64,000 bases of DNA from Brachionus plicatilis. Lineage: Eukaryota > Rotifera > Eurotatoria > Ploima > Brachionidae. Position numbers and translations under genes: made by a program. The notes under the pieces were generated by a model. It was not told where the DNA came from, made no database searches, and saw only the letters and a list, made by a program, of their open reading frames with translations. Location of the stretch: contig QEOQ01000207.1 in the NCBI GenBank assembly GCA_010279815.1, positions 1,024,490 through 1,088,489 of the forward strand, read 5' to 3'. Position 1 is the first letter of the stretch. The number at the start of each line of letters is the position of its first letter. This document shows, one piece after another, positions 1 to 15,000 of the stretch.

Positions 1-3000
1 TTTAGGATTTTAAAAAAATTAAAAGCTTATAAATTTCAGTTTTATTGATATTTATGATTTATTAATTCATTAAACCAACTTAAGGAAACAGTTATCAAAA
101 TTTATTTGGCCTCGTTTAAAAAAATATCAAAACTTACTTTGGAACAGTCGTATAGATTCATCTATGATTTGGTTTGGTTTTGGTTAATTGAAGTGAGATA
201 AAAAATTAAATTTTAGAAATTTAAAAAGCATACATAGTTCAAGATAAAAATTTTATTTTAAAAAATTTCATTTATTCAATTTAAATCATGAATTTATATT
301 TATCTGCTGGAAAGTAAGGTCATGTACCTAAATTCAAAACTTGAAATATTTCATGAAATGTTGATCTCGTGAATTAGTCATATTCTTATACAATCTACCC
401 AAGATACAGGGATTTGTGGAAAAATTCATTCTAATATAATAATCATGCTATACTAAAGCTTCTGTAAACAAGCCACACTTGAAAAACGCAACAAGTAAAA
501 AAAGATATTAAAGTTCTAGATATTAAAGACGATTAACCAATTTAGTCAAACTGATAAAAACGAAAACATATAACCTATTCTTTAGTGAACTTTTTCTAGC
601 AAGTCTTGATGAGAGATGATTGAAAGCCTATCTGATAAAAAAAAATAAAAAAATGGTGTTGTAAAATCAAGTCCAAATTGAAAAAAAAATTTAACATACA
701 AAGATGTTCACAAAAAAAATATTACGGAATTTTTTTAATTTAAATTTTATTTTTTTAAATTTTTGCTAAGAAAAAAAGAAAAGATCAAATTGCTGCAATT
801 CTCAATGAAATTTTATGGTTTTAGTTTTGAATGATCGATCGGAAAAAGCAGTGTAAACGAGTCTAGAAAAAATTTTCAATCAATTTGAATCAAAGAGAAG
901 GGTGTGCTTAAGAGAGTTTAACATAACTAAATTCCCTTTTAAAATTATTTGGAATCAAATTTACAATTTTCAAAAAAGTGTCAATTTGACAATGAGCGGT
1001 CCAATTATATAAAAAAATCGGACCCATGAGTGTTAAATTTATAAAAAAACAAAATATTCTATAAAAAATTTTATTTTTTAATTTCATTAACTTTAAACTT
1101 GACATTTAATTATATTATCATAGTTTTACCTTAGAACTAATTGAATAAATTTTAATTCATAGATTCAAATTTAAGATTTTTTTAAATTGGTTAAATAAGA
1201 GGAAAAAATTAAAAGACTATTTTTTTCTTATAAAGTCTTCAAGGATTCTTAAAAACCTCAAGGCACAGAGATTACACTATCTTTAGTCTTACCATTTAAA
1301 GAATCAAAATTTAATTTTTTATTAATTTTTCAAAAAATACCAATTAAATTTAATATTGCATAACGCTTTAAAAACACGTTTAAATTGAAAAAAAATTAAA
1401 ACCAATTTTTCATTATATAAAAAAATTATTTAAAAATAAAATTTATCTAATGATTTATGAACTATTCAAAAATTTTTAATTTCTTAGTTTTTTGTTCTCT
1501 TTTCTTTTTAAATCTACAATGATCTTATTTTGACAATTAAAATTTTGAAATTTTTTTTTTTTTAAAAAACGTGATTATAGATGGTGTGTTTGCTTAAGAA
1601 AAACAAGTTTACTGAAAAACATTTGATTTTTTGACTTGGCTCAATTAGAACTGATCTTTCTATTCAAAAATAACAATTAAATAATTCATTTTAATTAGTA
1701 AATAAAAAAATCAGAAAATATTGTATGAATCAAACATAAACTCTAATTAATTCTTTTTTATCAAATTTTTACTTTTTTGCTAATTTAAAAATTTTTATTT
1801 ATCAAATTTTTAGGTCGTATAGATTATAGCTAAAAATCGAGTAAATTTCTTTTTGCACCATTAAAAATAAAGCCCTTAAGCATCACAGACATCGATAATG
1901 TGTTAAAAAATCAAGCTTAAAACTTAGTATAAATTTTGCAAAATAAGAAAAAATAAAAAATAAACGGTTCATCTCTTAATCAGTTTGTTCTCATGGAAAC
2001 AATTTCATTTTTCAAAATCAAAGATATTCCTTAATAATAATTTAGAATTATTTGTGTTCTACTATATTAATAATTAGGATTCAGGTTTAGACTATGCAAA
2101 TTTATTTATATTAAAATTTTTTATCTTTAAATTTATTCTAATCACAGTGACTGATATGATGAACTAGTTGGAGGCAGTTATTAATTTTTGAAGCTGTAAT
2201 TTACGGTTTAGCAGGACTATAGCAAGACCAAAAGCTTTTGAAATTATCGATTTTATGCCTGAGTGGAAAATTTAAAAATTTCAATTGACCACTATTTCGA
2301 TAAGAATCGATGTTTTTTACTTAATTGGACATAGAAGTCGAGTTATGAAAATTGCATGTCATAGGCAACTACAGTTGTATCCGAGTTTTTTGTCTCAATT
2401 CGAGTGAAATTTTTTATTTAAAAAAAATAGAAAGAAAATTAATTAAAAATATTTTAAGTCAAGTATTCTAAAAGTTAGTTAGTTTGGACTTATTTTATCC
2501 TTATTATTTCAAGTCAAATAATTCTGAATCAAATATTGATTTTGAAATTCACAATTTTTTTTTGTTTTTTTCTGATTATTGTGGACAAGAAGATTTTTTG
2601 TTGTCGAGCAAATATTCATTGTTAAATTATTGCAAAAATTTACCGCTTAAATATGATTTAATGAACAGATTGCTTGGCCTATTTGCCTATTTCAATAATT
2701 AATTCCATATAAAACTCGGAGTTTCTACCGATTTACAGATCATTACCGGGCAATTTCGAAGATTAGAATTTTTTTTTCTAAAAAATCTTTTAAGTTCCAG
2801 AGAAAGTCCTAGGTGGATGTAAAGTCGAGTAGTTAGAATTCTTTTTTTTAATTAGTGAAAATATTTTGCCAACTAGTTTTATTAAATCAAATATTTAGTT
2901 TTTATTAGGATTTTTATTTAATCGGCAACCATAATATTGAATTTAGAGTTTGAAATTTTGATATTTTTTTTATAAATATCAACTGAATTTATCAGATATT

Positions 3001-6000
3001 TTGTGAAAAAAAAAAAGATTATCAAATTTTAGCTTTTCAGCAAAGTATGGTTTCTGTTTGGACAATATTGGTTACCTATTAATTTTTGTTGAGTATTTTT
3101 AAATTAAAAAATTTTTGATAAAATTGGCTTTATTTAATATAAAGTTCGTACTAGCTGACAAAATAATTAGTAGTAGAAATTTTTAAAAAACATAACAATA
3201 AGATTAATATGTATTCTTTGATTTTTCTAGCACTAAAATGTGTAACTATTTGCACAATTAAGCAATTTCTTTCATTAATATTTTCTAGCAGGTATCACGA
3301 GCACTGGTTTAAGTTTCCAGGAGCAAATTGTTTTTTATTTTTTGTGCATTTTTAAGGTGATATTTGACTAAATCATGTAAATAGGATTCAGTTTTAATTT
3401 TTTTTTCTAGTATAAAAATTTCTCCTAAGGCAACACAAATTGTATCTAAATTTTTCAGAACTTTGAATTAAATTTAAATTTTAATTGAACAATTACAACA
3501 ATAGGCTTGATTACCAGAAATCCTTGCGTCCATATTTCGATTCGAAAAAAACCTTATGGGTATTCTGTTTTGTAAAACGTAATCAACTTAAAATTTAACA
3601 AAATATTATTCAACCGCTTAGACGGATATAAAAACTAAATAAAAAATTTAAATAAAATTAAAACATGATTTCAGGATTCTAATAGAAGGTCAAGCGTTTG
3701 CAAATTTTACCAATGGTTACCAGATATTCAGAAAAGCGTCAAGTTTAGATTAACTTTTCTCAAAGGCTTTATTTCCATAAAAATAATTAGAATTTTAAAT
3801 TTTTAAAAATTTTAATTTCAGGTAATTTGAGATGAAGCGAAAGGATTAGTGAGCTGTTTTATTTTATATTTTTTAGAAACCATTCTATTTAGAAACAAAA
3901 ACGATAGAGTTTAGTTTTTTTTTCCGTAAATTGATTATTGTTGAACAATAACAGAACCAATTTTTTACCTAAAAGCAAACAATCTCATTTAACTAAGTAG
4001 CTAAAATTAAATATTTGCTGAAATTGTTTCTTAAGGGACAAAACATAGGCACTAGGTTTTGAGAAAAAAATTTCAACTAAGCAAATCAAGGAAATGGTAA
4101 TTATTTTGACTATATGAAACTTTGTTATGGTGAAACATTTGGTATTTAAATTTATTTTTGCCAATATCCGTTTTTAATAAAATATTAAGCAAAAAAATCA
4201 TATTTTTTTGGATATTCAAACAAAATCTATTATTAAGAAATTCGAATAAACAATTAAAAAAAATTGTTATTTAAATGCAGTTTGGTTTTAATTTAATTTT
4301 TAATTTGAGATTTTCAAATAACAATGGGAGTTGAGAAAACTATACTGGTGACCAAAATGAAAGGCAACTAGATCATTTTTCGGCTTTTATTAAGCTCAGT
4401 ACTTGAATTCCAAAATATTTTGAGTTTAATTTAAAATTTTTCAAATCTGAATAATTTCCAAATAAAAAGTAGAGTTCGGTTTAGAAAAATTTATTTAATT
4501 AAAAAAAAGAAAACAATTTAAAAAAGTTTATTTTGAGGAAAAATGGCAAATTTTTCACTAAAAGGTAAGTTTCAAGCTGCACGTGAACACTTTTTCATGT
4601 TTGATTCCGATCAAAATTTAAGTCGACAAAAAATATTCAAATAAGTAAATTTCCTGCAAATGGAATGAGGGAATAGTCAAATGCTATGGCGATATTAATA
4701 CCACAAATTTGTTTGTTTGTCTCAAATGTAAATCTGAATTAAAGCTCTTCAAAGACTAAAGCCATAATCGGCTAAGAATACTCGATTAAAAGCTTTAGTA
4801 CGGAATCCGTAAGAGCTATTTGTTATCAGTATTAATGGTATTTTAAAGGGATATTCTGTGCGTAACTCGAGACTTTGAAATTTATAAACTCTCTTAATTT
4901 GTTATTCTAAATTAACCAAAACTTATCAAAGCTTATCAACGCTTGCATAATAACCAAGCACCATATAAGCTTGGCTGACAACTTAGAAATTTCGACTATT
5001 CTTATAAACTAATAATAAAAATTCAAATTATATTTAAAATCAAGTGTGGAGTTTTTAATTACTTTCTAAAACAACTCCATTCGAGAGTTTATTTAAGATT
5101 TGTTTAGCACTTGTTTCTAGAAGCTGAAATTAGACTTGCGTTGAGGTGTATATAAAAAAATGCAATTTGGCAAAAAACAAATCACTTTTTTTTAATTCAA
5201 TTCCCCTCCGAAAAATTAAAAGTCATATTTAGACATTGTGACGGAATAGCGACTAAAAGCTTCTTCAGTTGCAATTAGCTTTTAATTTAATTACGGAAAA
5301 AAAACAAGTTTCAAGAGGATATTTATCAATGCACTTATTCAATGGTATAAAACAATTAGATCTTTGAATTCAGTCGAGATTTAGGGATTAAAATTTGCAG
5401 TATTTATTTTTTTCTTACGGGAAAATAGCTGCAAATTAGGTAATATTCCAAAGAGTTGAATTTTATTGTTTGAAATTTTTTTGTCTATTTTCTTTAAGTT
5501 ATGTTCGTTTTGCGGCACCTAAGGCTGTCCACAATTCTAAACCGAATAGAAAAAAAAAAAAAACTCTAAAATGTTATATAAACAAAAATTTTAGAAAAAA
5601 AATATTTTTGAGGAAAAGACCCAGAGCCATTTCTAGAGATTTTTTTATTGTTGCTCAAACAAGTTCCAATTTTTTATTCAACATGGATAAGCGCATTTTT
5701 ACATTCGGGCTGTAAACTTGGTGTCAAGTGATGAAAATACACATAAACAAGTGTTTTTATTTTTTATTCAAAATTGTGTTAAAAACCAATAAAATAGGCT
5801 AAGTGATGGCTTTAGTAGAATAACTTTATTTTTAGACCATATGAGGCCAAAGAAAAAAGTGTTCCATCCTCGGAAGCCTAAGAACTACGAAGCCCTATTT
5901 GACTCTTGACTTTATTAAATTGATTTCTCTTTAATTTTAGATTCTACGATCTTTTAAGATCTTTAAAACAAAAGCTATTCAAAAACAGTAAATTTGGTCG

Positions 6001-6008
6001 GAACGAAA
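1..6008. other. AT-rich intergenic region, no supported gene
   Basis: About 6 kb of very AT-rich DNA with homopolymer runs and no open frame showing coding composition or a recognisable motif. The longest frames (2484-2702 and 5470-5715 on +) begin with TTG, have AT-driven composition and match nothing I know. The last few hundred bases should contain the rootletin promoter and 5' UTR, but I see no clear core-promoter element. Confidence 0.6.
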
Positions 6009-9000
6009 ATGTCAAGCTCAATCGATGTGTCGCGCCTACAGGACGAAAATACCATTTTGCAGCAGGAGTTGAACAAAGTCGAGGACTTGCTCTCGTCGGC
6101 CCGAGCCGAAAGAGACGAAATTTTGATCAAGTACAACGCTCTTAGTGACAAGGTAAATAATTTCCACAAATCCTAAAGAATAAGAATTTTCCTTGGTTTC
6201 GGATATTGAGCTTTTTACTATGTGTATAAATTTTCTCAAAAACAATTAAAAACTTAAAATACTAATTTGTTTTTTTTTTAATTTTTATAGTAATTTTTAA
6301 ACAATTTAAAAAAAGATCCTGAAGCTTTTATTGCATTTGAATCTATAGAAATTACTCTTAATTAATTAGTTTACTACTTAATTTGTTGAAAAGCAAAGTT
6401 TTTACAACTTTATTGTTTTAATTATGCAATTATTATTTTTTTTCTGACAAAAAAAAAATTAATTCTTTATAAACAAATTGAGTTTATTTCTCGTCGCTAA
6501 CCAAGTTAAGCCATAGATTGAGATCGAGACCAGAAAGCTATTTGATTTGTAAATTGAGCTCTGTATAAAAATAAGCTTCTTATTCTCTAAAATTAGAACA
6601 AAAATATTCTAACCAAAAAAAAAAAATGTCTGCTGAGGAAAATTCCGACGTATTCGAATTGTCTAATTCATTCATTGACATGGAAGAAAAAGTACAATTC
6701 GAGGCTAAATTAGGCAAAGAGTAGGCTAATTTTTTTCTTTCAGCTCGAGAACTCGATCAAGTTCCAGTCGAATAACTTGGCAAGTTCGGGTCAGAACACT
6801 GGTGATTTCGACGACTACCACGGCAACACGTCAAGTCCCGAAAATCACCTGTTGGTCACTCAAATTTTGGAATTGAGACGCCGCCTGGACGAGGATCACC
6901 AAAGCTACAAGCGAAAATTGGAACACTACCAGGAAAGTCAGCAAAAGCAAGCGCAGCTGGTCTCCAAACTGCAGCAAAAGGTCAACCAATACAAGACCAA
7001 GTGCAGCGACCTCGAGTTGAATCTCGAGAGCAGAAACTCCGAATTGGAACGAGTGAAGAACCAACAGGCCAATTTGAAGAGCTCCGCTGACGAAAACGAG
7101 ATTGACAACTTGTTCGCCAGAGTTGAAGAAGAGCAACAAAAGTAATGGGGAAAAAAGAAGAAAAAAAAAATTTATTTTATTATTTAATTTTTTTTAAAGA
7201 AATTTAAATTTGAACCATATCAACAACACTTTGAGAGAACAATTGGACGCGGCTACAATTGCCAACCAAAAGTTGTCGCAAGAAATCCAAAAAGTGAACC
7301 ACGAATGGATCCGATTGAGAGAACAATTGGAAAGCCGTGAACGAGAATGGAGAGAAGAAGAAAATGTAAACAAAACCAATTTTTTTGCCTAAATTAAATG
7401 AGCTTTTTTTTAAAAAAAAATTTTTTTAAGTCATTCAATGATTATTTCGGTCAAGAGCACGCCAAATTGTTGAATCTGTGGCGAACAGTTGTTTCGTTCA
7501 GACGATCATTTGGCGAAATGAAGTCGTCGACTGAACGAGATCTAGTTAAGCTCAAGTCTGAGTTGAGCAACGCGACGCGCTCAATGCACGGCGCTTGCTT
7601 CAACTTGAACGCCAACATAAAAGCCATCGAATCCCAGGGACAAGTATGCTCAAAAAAAATATTATTTTAGCTAATTATATAATTTGTTTACACTGCCAAA
7701 CTAAACTAATTAAAACATTGTTTTTTTTATTTATTTAAAAAAAGAAAAAACTTTTTTAAAGATTCGTTTAATGGATTTTTAAAAACAATAGACTGCTGAC
7801 CATGTGTGTAATTAAAAAAAAATTTTTTTTTAGATTTTATTGGACCGCGAAAAGTCGGACCGAACCAGCTTGGAGAACCAATTGAGAGAGAAAAGCAAAG
7901 ATCTTCAACAAGCCCAAGCGCTTTTTGATCAAGAGCGTGCCCTATTGAACGCCAAGTGAGTATTTTTTTAGCTAATTTAGGAAAATTTAAGAATTAAAAA
8001 AATAATTTCGAGTTTTTTTTAAAAAACACCTTTATCCATGACAACTAAATTAAAGTTAGAAATTACGATTCGTTTAAAATCAACTCTCAAGCTCTATAAA
8101 ATCCATCGCTGAAGCTTACTATTTTCAAACTTGGAAATTTTTCTTTTTCAGTATTTTCACAACTCTTTCCCGATTCGTCTTGAAATTGTTTTAATAATAA
8201 CCTGTGTAAATATTAACCAAAAAGAAAAAAAATATAGTAAAGCAAATATTCTTGATGCTTGTTATTTACGGCCCAAATTCCCTACACAAATAGTCTGACA
8301 GATTTTTAGCTTTTTAGATTAAATGGATAAAATGTCGTATAGAGGCTACGCTAAAACCGACTTGTAAACTTTTTTAAATTAATTTTTTTATTTTTAATTA
8401 AAAGAATGCATGAGCTAACCATTTCTAATGAAAGACTAAAGGCCCAAATTAGTGAGCGTCTATCGAACAATGTGGGTGAAATTTATATCATCTTCGAATT
8501 GTAAATTTTATCTTTTACTTTCTTTTTATCCAAATAGGAACCAAGCGAGGTGTTGATCGAGTCCAGGTTTAACAGAGAAGTGCAACGAGATACCGAAATT
8601 TTGCATGCAAGACTCAGAGACATTGCCCAAACTGTCATCAATGATGACCAGGTGTCCAACTTTGAACAGGACATAGCAAGCCCAAGGTCCCGGTCCCCAG
8701 TTAGACGCCAATACCAGTCCAATTCAAGACCGTCATCGCGCAATGCATCTCCATTTGCCGATGCCACTTTCAGTGCAGTCCAAGCTGCCCTCAACAAACG
8801 ACAGCTTCAAGTAATTATTTTTTTTTAATTGTCAATATATTTTCTAAAATTAAAAAAAAAAAAATTTAAATTTAAAAAAAAAATTTAATTAAAAAAAAAA
8901 TTTAAATTTTTCGAAAAAATTTTTCGAATTTTATTTAAATTAATTCGAATTTAGATCCATGATTTGAAGACCAAATTGGACAACAGTCGTGATTCGAACA

Positions 9001-12000
9001 GTGCCTTAAAGAGACAAATTGATGATACTGAAAATGAAAAGAGAAAGCTAGAACATTCAGTTAATGACTTGCGTTTACAATTGGAAAATATAAGACGTTC
9101 GGCTGATGAGACTTCTCGCGAACGCGATCATTCCAAGCAACAATTGGAGACCACTGCGTACGAGAAGACCAATTTGGAAAAAGTACGCCTTGCCTTGGTG
9201 AACCAAACCGAGAGTTTGAGAGTCGAATGTGAAAGACTGCAAGCGGCCAATACTGAGCTGCAGCGACACCGTGATCAACTCGAAGACGAAAAAGACGATA
9301 TTATCAAAGACAAATTGAGGCAAATTAAGGAAAATGAGAGATGGTATATATTTTATTAAAAATTAAAAAAAATAATATAATTAAATTTTTTCAAAGCTAT
9401 AAAGTTATAGAACAACTTGAAGGCAAAATTTCCTCTTTGAAAAAAGAGCTCACGGATACCAAGGAATCGTTGAACAAGACTGTTCTCGAAAGAGACGTGA
9501 CCATACAAGACAAGAATGTCACTTCGGACGCTCTAAGCCGAGTTGAAATTCAACGAGCCGAACTAGAACTAGAAGTTAATAAAATGAAGGCTGAAGACGC
9601 GAAATTACGCGATTTCCTCATGAAAATGCAGTCCATGAACGATGCACTCGGACACGAAAAAATGGAATTGAACAAGATTATTATTCATTTGGAGCAGGAA
9701 AAGAGCGTATTGAACAATGATAAATCTGATTTGGAAATGGTAAAAGCATCGCTTAAAGCCGAATTGGTCAAAGTCGAGCAAGAGAAACAGGATTTGGAAA
9801 ACGAAAGAGAGAGTAAGCTTTAATTACTTTAATTTACAAAGGAAATCTTACAGGTTCGATTATAAAATTAAGAAAAAGTACCGCCACCTAAAATAAATAA
9901 AAAATATTTTATATAAATTTTAAGGGCTTCTTTTCTATGGAAACGAATAGAAAATGACTATTTGGAAAATATTGAGTATTGTTTGTTTTAATAGGGGAAA
10001 TTGTCTTTATTAGTTGAATCAAATAATTTCCTAGTCTCAAGTGTTTAATTATTAGATAGAAAATAAAAGAGTTTAATAGAAGTTATTTTTTAACTAATTT
10101 TCTTTACTTTCTAAATTGGCATTAAAAATAAAATTAAAACTCTTAAAGATAAAAAAATGAAAGCAATAAATAAAAAGTAAATTAGAATTAACTAAGAATT
10201 AAATAAAAAAATTTTTGGACTTTTTTTCTAATAGAATATTTGACATGATTTTTATCAATATTAAAATTAGCAGATTTTTCACATTTCGAGAAAAAGTCAA
10301 TGTGAATAATTTGTTTTTCTAACTTTTTTTTTTCACTAAAAAAAATTTGTTTACATGAATAAAAAAATTTTTCCATATTCTCAAATATTAAAAAATTATA
10401 AAATTATTGATTTCCAAAGTGACAAGGAATTTTAGATTTGATTTTGATCAATATAATGTACTCAATAAATTTATAAATAGGGTTAAGTTAAATAAAGCTA
10501 AATATTAATTAAGCACCTGCACAAGTAAAAAATATTTAATAATCTATGAAAAATTTTAGAAGATGATAAATATTTTTTGGAAAATTTTGCATATATAAAG
10601 TAGCACTACGAAAAAAATTAAAGTAAGCTCAAGTTAATTAGCTTTTTTTTTCAAAATAAATTTCAATTTTCGATTTTTAATATCAGACCTAAAAAAATAA
10701 ATATTTGCATTTAAAAATAATAATCAAAAAAAAAAAAAAAAATTTTAAAAAAAAAATTACTTTTTTTTTTAAATAAATATTTATATATTTATTTATTTTT
10801 ATTGAAAAAAAAAATGTAAAAATTTAATTTAAAGCCTTGAGCCACAACTTGCATTTGAGCGAAGTTCACAAGGAACAATTGGAACAAGAAATACTTGCCA
10901 TTAATAAAGAAAAATCGGACATTATAGAACAATTGCAGAACTTGAGCCGCCAAAAGAATGCATTGGGCGAAGACTTGGTCATGGCCAAGAAGGACATTGA
11001 ACGCTTGAGCGACAACAACATCAAATTGACCAGGGAAAAAGAAGAACTAAACAAAGAAAGAAACAACTTTGTGGTCGATTTGACCGCGGCAGAGCGCGAG
11101 AACCGCAAATTTGCCGAAGTAAATGCCAGCTTGAAGTCAGACAAAGAAGCCCTGGAAGGCTCGTTGTACGAAGCTCAGCAACTGGTGGCCCAATTGGAGG
11201 CTCGCAAAGAACAACTAGAAGCCGAGAACCAGGAATTGCTGATCCGAAAAGAGAACACCCAAGCGGAAGTGAATCGTTTGCACAAGGAACTGGAAATTGA
11301 GCTGGAAAAGGCGGCTAGACAACGCGATGCATTGAACCAAAAGTTTTCTGTATTCGAACAGGAATCTTTGGTAAAAAAAAAAAAGCAGAAAATTTTTTAT
11401 TTTTTTTTAATTTCATGTTATTTCTTTTACACAGAATCAATTGAAGCAAAGCAAGCAAATGTATGAAGAAGAATTGGAAAGGGTGACTCTGGACCGAGAG
11501 AGAGTGAGACGCGAGCTGGAACAGGCCAGAGAGGACGCCATCAAACAACTGAATGCTGAAAAGGAAGAACTAATTGTCAAATACGAAAACGAAAAGGAAC
11601 AATTGAACAATGACTTGTCACTGTTGGCCAGCGAAAGAGACACGGCTCTGTTAAATGCGGAAAACGAGCGTCAGCAGTTGCTCGGCTTGTCTCAGCAAGA
11701 AAAAAATGGACTCAATGAAAAATTGGTGTCCCACAAGGACGAAATAAACAGAATAAGTCTGGAGTTGGAGAAGCACAAGCGCGAATCCAACCTGAAACAG
11801 GAACAAGACAAAAACCATCTGCTGAGCCTCCAGGACGAGATCAAGCGAATCCGCTCTCAATTCGAAGAATCCATTCTCAACCACGAAAAAGAAATCAAGG
11901 ACTTGAACTCCTATTTGGAGGATTTGAGACAGCAAAAAGAGGCCGGCATCCGCGAATGCAACGAGCTCAAGACCCAGCTCAAAATGGTCGAGGACATGAG

Positions 12001-15000
12001 GGACAATGTTAGACGCGACCTGCTCGAGTCCAACAGACACTGCCGCGAACTCGACGAGTCAATCGAGCTGCAGCGAAAGGAAATAAATGATCTGAAGCGC
12101 TATTTGAATGATGAACAGCGCGAAAAAGACTTGTTGGTCAACAGCAATGATGACCTGAGGGCCAAAGTGAAAAATTCCGAGAATGAAAAAGTGGAGTTGA
12201 GGCGAGTGCTGGAAGAGTCGAGGCAGCGTGGTGTGGCGCTGGATGAGCAAAAGAATGTGGTGTCGCGTGAAGCATGCGAATTGAGGAACAATTTGCGCGA
12301 GATTGAAAAGTCTCGCATGGAAGCGAGACGCGAGCTCCAGGAGTTGAGGCGCCAAGTCAAAATGCTGGACTCGGAGTCGAAGAAGAAGAGCAAAGAAGTG
12401 GAAGATTTGCAAGAGAGAGTTAAGGTGGACGAGGCCAGAGAGGACGAAATGAGAAAGGAAGTGTTTGGTCAAAAGCAAAAAGTGGTCGAGACCGAGGCCA
12501 CCAGAGACATATTGAGAAAAGAGCTGGCCAATTTGCAGAGAAAGTATGCCGAGTTGGAGGACGAGGTCAGAATGAGAGACAAGGAGTTCAGGGCCACATT
12601 GGATGAGAGCAAACGAGTTGAACGAAAGGCCCAGGACGAAAGGAGAAATGTTGAGCTGTCGCTGGAAAATGCCAACAATGCTTTGTCCGAGGCCAGGATC
12701 CATATAAGCGGCGCTGAGGGCCGAATCAGCGCTCTCGAGGCTCAGTTGGCTCGAGTGGAGGGCGCTCGCAAAGATGCCGAGTTCAAGCTCAGCAGCATTG
12801 TGTCCAGTCTGAGACGCACTATTGGCTTCAGACCATCGGCCAACATCATCAAGCTGCAGTCCAGAAACAACTCTGGTTCTCCCGCAAGGCGCAATAGATC
12901 GCCGCCATTCAAGGGATTTAGTGACAAGCACCGCATGGAGTCTGTTAGTCCCACTCGTAGTCTATCGCCTGACAGAAGTTTGTCACCGAGCAGAGCCTAT
13001 GACCGAAATGTAAAATTTGGAAAGAAAAATTTTTTATTTTTTTTTATTTTTTTGTCGAACAGATCGATGTAGCTGATGTGGACCCGGAAGCTATTCGATA
13101 TGCGTTGAGGGAATTTGTGCAAAATTTGGCCAATGTAGAACGGGAAAAGGACGATGCCATATCTGAGATCAATCAATTGAAGAGAAATTTGGCCGAAATT
13201 ACCGAGACCTATAATAGAACCGAGCAACGTTTGATTCAGCAACAAAAGTCTTTGACTGAGTCCGAAGAAGGTGGAATTTAATTTTTAATTTATTAGATTT
13301 AAATTTTTTTTAAGGATTTAAAATAAGGGAACATTTTTAGAAAATTAAAAAGATATAAAATATTATTAAGATTTATTAAAATTTTTTAAAAGATTTAAAA
13401 TCAAAATTATTTAGAAAAATTTGATTTAAATTTTTTTTAAAAATTTAAAATTTTAAAAATACTTAAAAAGTTTGATTTAAAAAAATTGTCTTAAAATAAT
13501 TTAATTTTGATTTTTTTAAAAGATTTAAAATTAAGAAAATTTTTTAAAAGATTTCCAATTAAAACATTTTTAATGATTTAATATGGAATCGTGGCAGATC
13601 AGCTGCATTTAAAAGATTTTTAACCGAAAAGAGAATTTAAAACGATTTAAAATTCAAATTTTCTTCTAAAGAAATTATTTTTGATTTATCTCAATTTTTG
13701 TATAAAAGATTTTAAATCAAAAGAAATTTAAATATTTAAAATTCATGACATTTTTAAAAGAATTGATATTAAAAAAAATTTTTATATAAAAATTTTATGT
13801 TGATTTTTTTCCCCAATTTTAGCATTATAAATTTTTTTTAAATATCTAAAATTAAGAAAATTTTTCAAAATCTTTGCAATTAATAATATTTTAATTATTT
13901 AATATGAAACTGTTGAAGGTCAGCTTCATTAAAGAGATTTTAAATCAAAAAAATAATTTAAAAGAATTTAAAATTCAAAACATTTTTAAAAAGTTTGATT
14001 TAAAAAAAATGTTTTAAACTAATTAAATTTTGATTTTTAAGATATAAAATTAAAAAAAATTTAAAGAATTTAATGTTGATTTTTTTCCTCAATTTTAGCA
14101 TTATAAATTATTTAAAAAGATTTAAAATTAAGAAAATTTTTAAAAAATCTTTACAATTAAAACATATTTTAATAATTTAATATAAAATTGTTGGAGGTCA
14201 GCTTCATTAAAGAGATTTTGAATAAAAAAAAGAATTAAGAAAAATTTAAAATTCAAAATTTTCTTTAACTAATTTAATTTGATTTTTTAAAAGACAAAAG
14301 AGGAATTGACACTCGACTCGCCAGCGCCCAGACCGCTCTCATGCTCCAAGAAGAGACGATAAGACGCAATGAGCGAGAAAGAAAAGCCAATGCTGACAAA
14401 ATAGACGCCTTGGAACGACAACTGCAAGCTGCCGATAGTGAAAAATCGGTGCTGGGCGAAAAAATAAACAAGCTCAAATCCAGCGAGGCTAAGCTTTATG
14501 AAGAGAAAAAAAATTTCAAAAAAGCTCTGGAAGAAACCGAGCTGAGATTGACCGAGACAGAGATGTCACGCCGCTCGTTCGAGGGCGAGCTCCAGCGGCT
14601 CCAAGTTGTCATCAACGACAAAGAAACAGAGCTCCAAGTGTTCCAGGAAAGAACCGAGTCGTTGCTCAAGCAACTACAGGATCGCGAAGACAAATGCCAA
14701 TCGCTCCAATTGAGCCTTGACAGACTTTCGTTGTCTTTGGCAAAGTCCGAAGAAGGCGAATCATCGCTCAAGAACAGAGTGCAAACATTGAACATGTCTT
14801 TGACCCAGAGCACCACTCAGACCAGTGATTTGCAGGAAAAAATCAACACTCTGCAGCATGCCGTGTCCAATTCGGAATCGGACAGACGCGTGTTGCAGGA
14901 AAAGCTTGAACAAGTGAGACAAAACTTGACCGAGTGCAAGAAACAAAATGTTGTTTTGATTGAGAGAGTCAAACAACTGCAGACCGATTTGTCCGATAGT

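Noticed and set aside
2484..2702. 72-codon open frame
   Set aside because: Begins with TTG, has AT-driven Phe/Tyr/Asn composition and matches nothing; expected by chance here.
5470..5715. 81-codon frame upstream of rootletin
   Set aside because: Starts with TTG, contains an A-run-encoded Lys stretch and has no family resemblance or splice context.
12059..12931. 290-codon minus-strand frame inside rootletin exon 11
   Set aside because: Shadow of the strongly biased coiled-coil coding strand; no independent coding signal.
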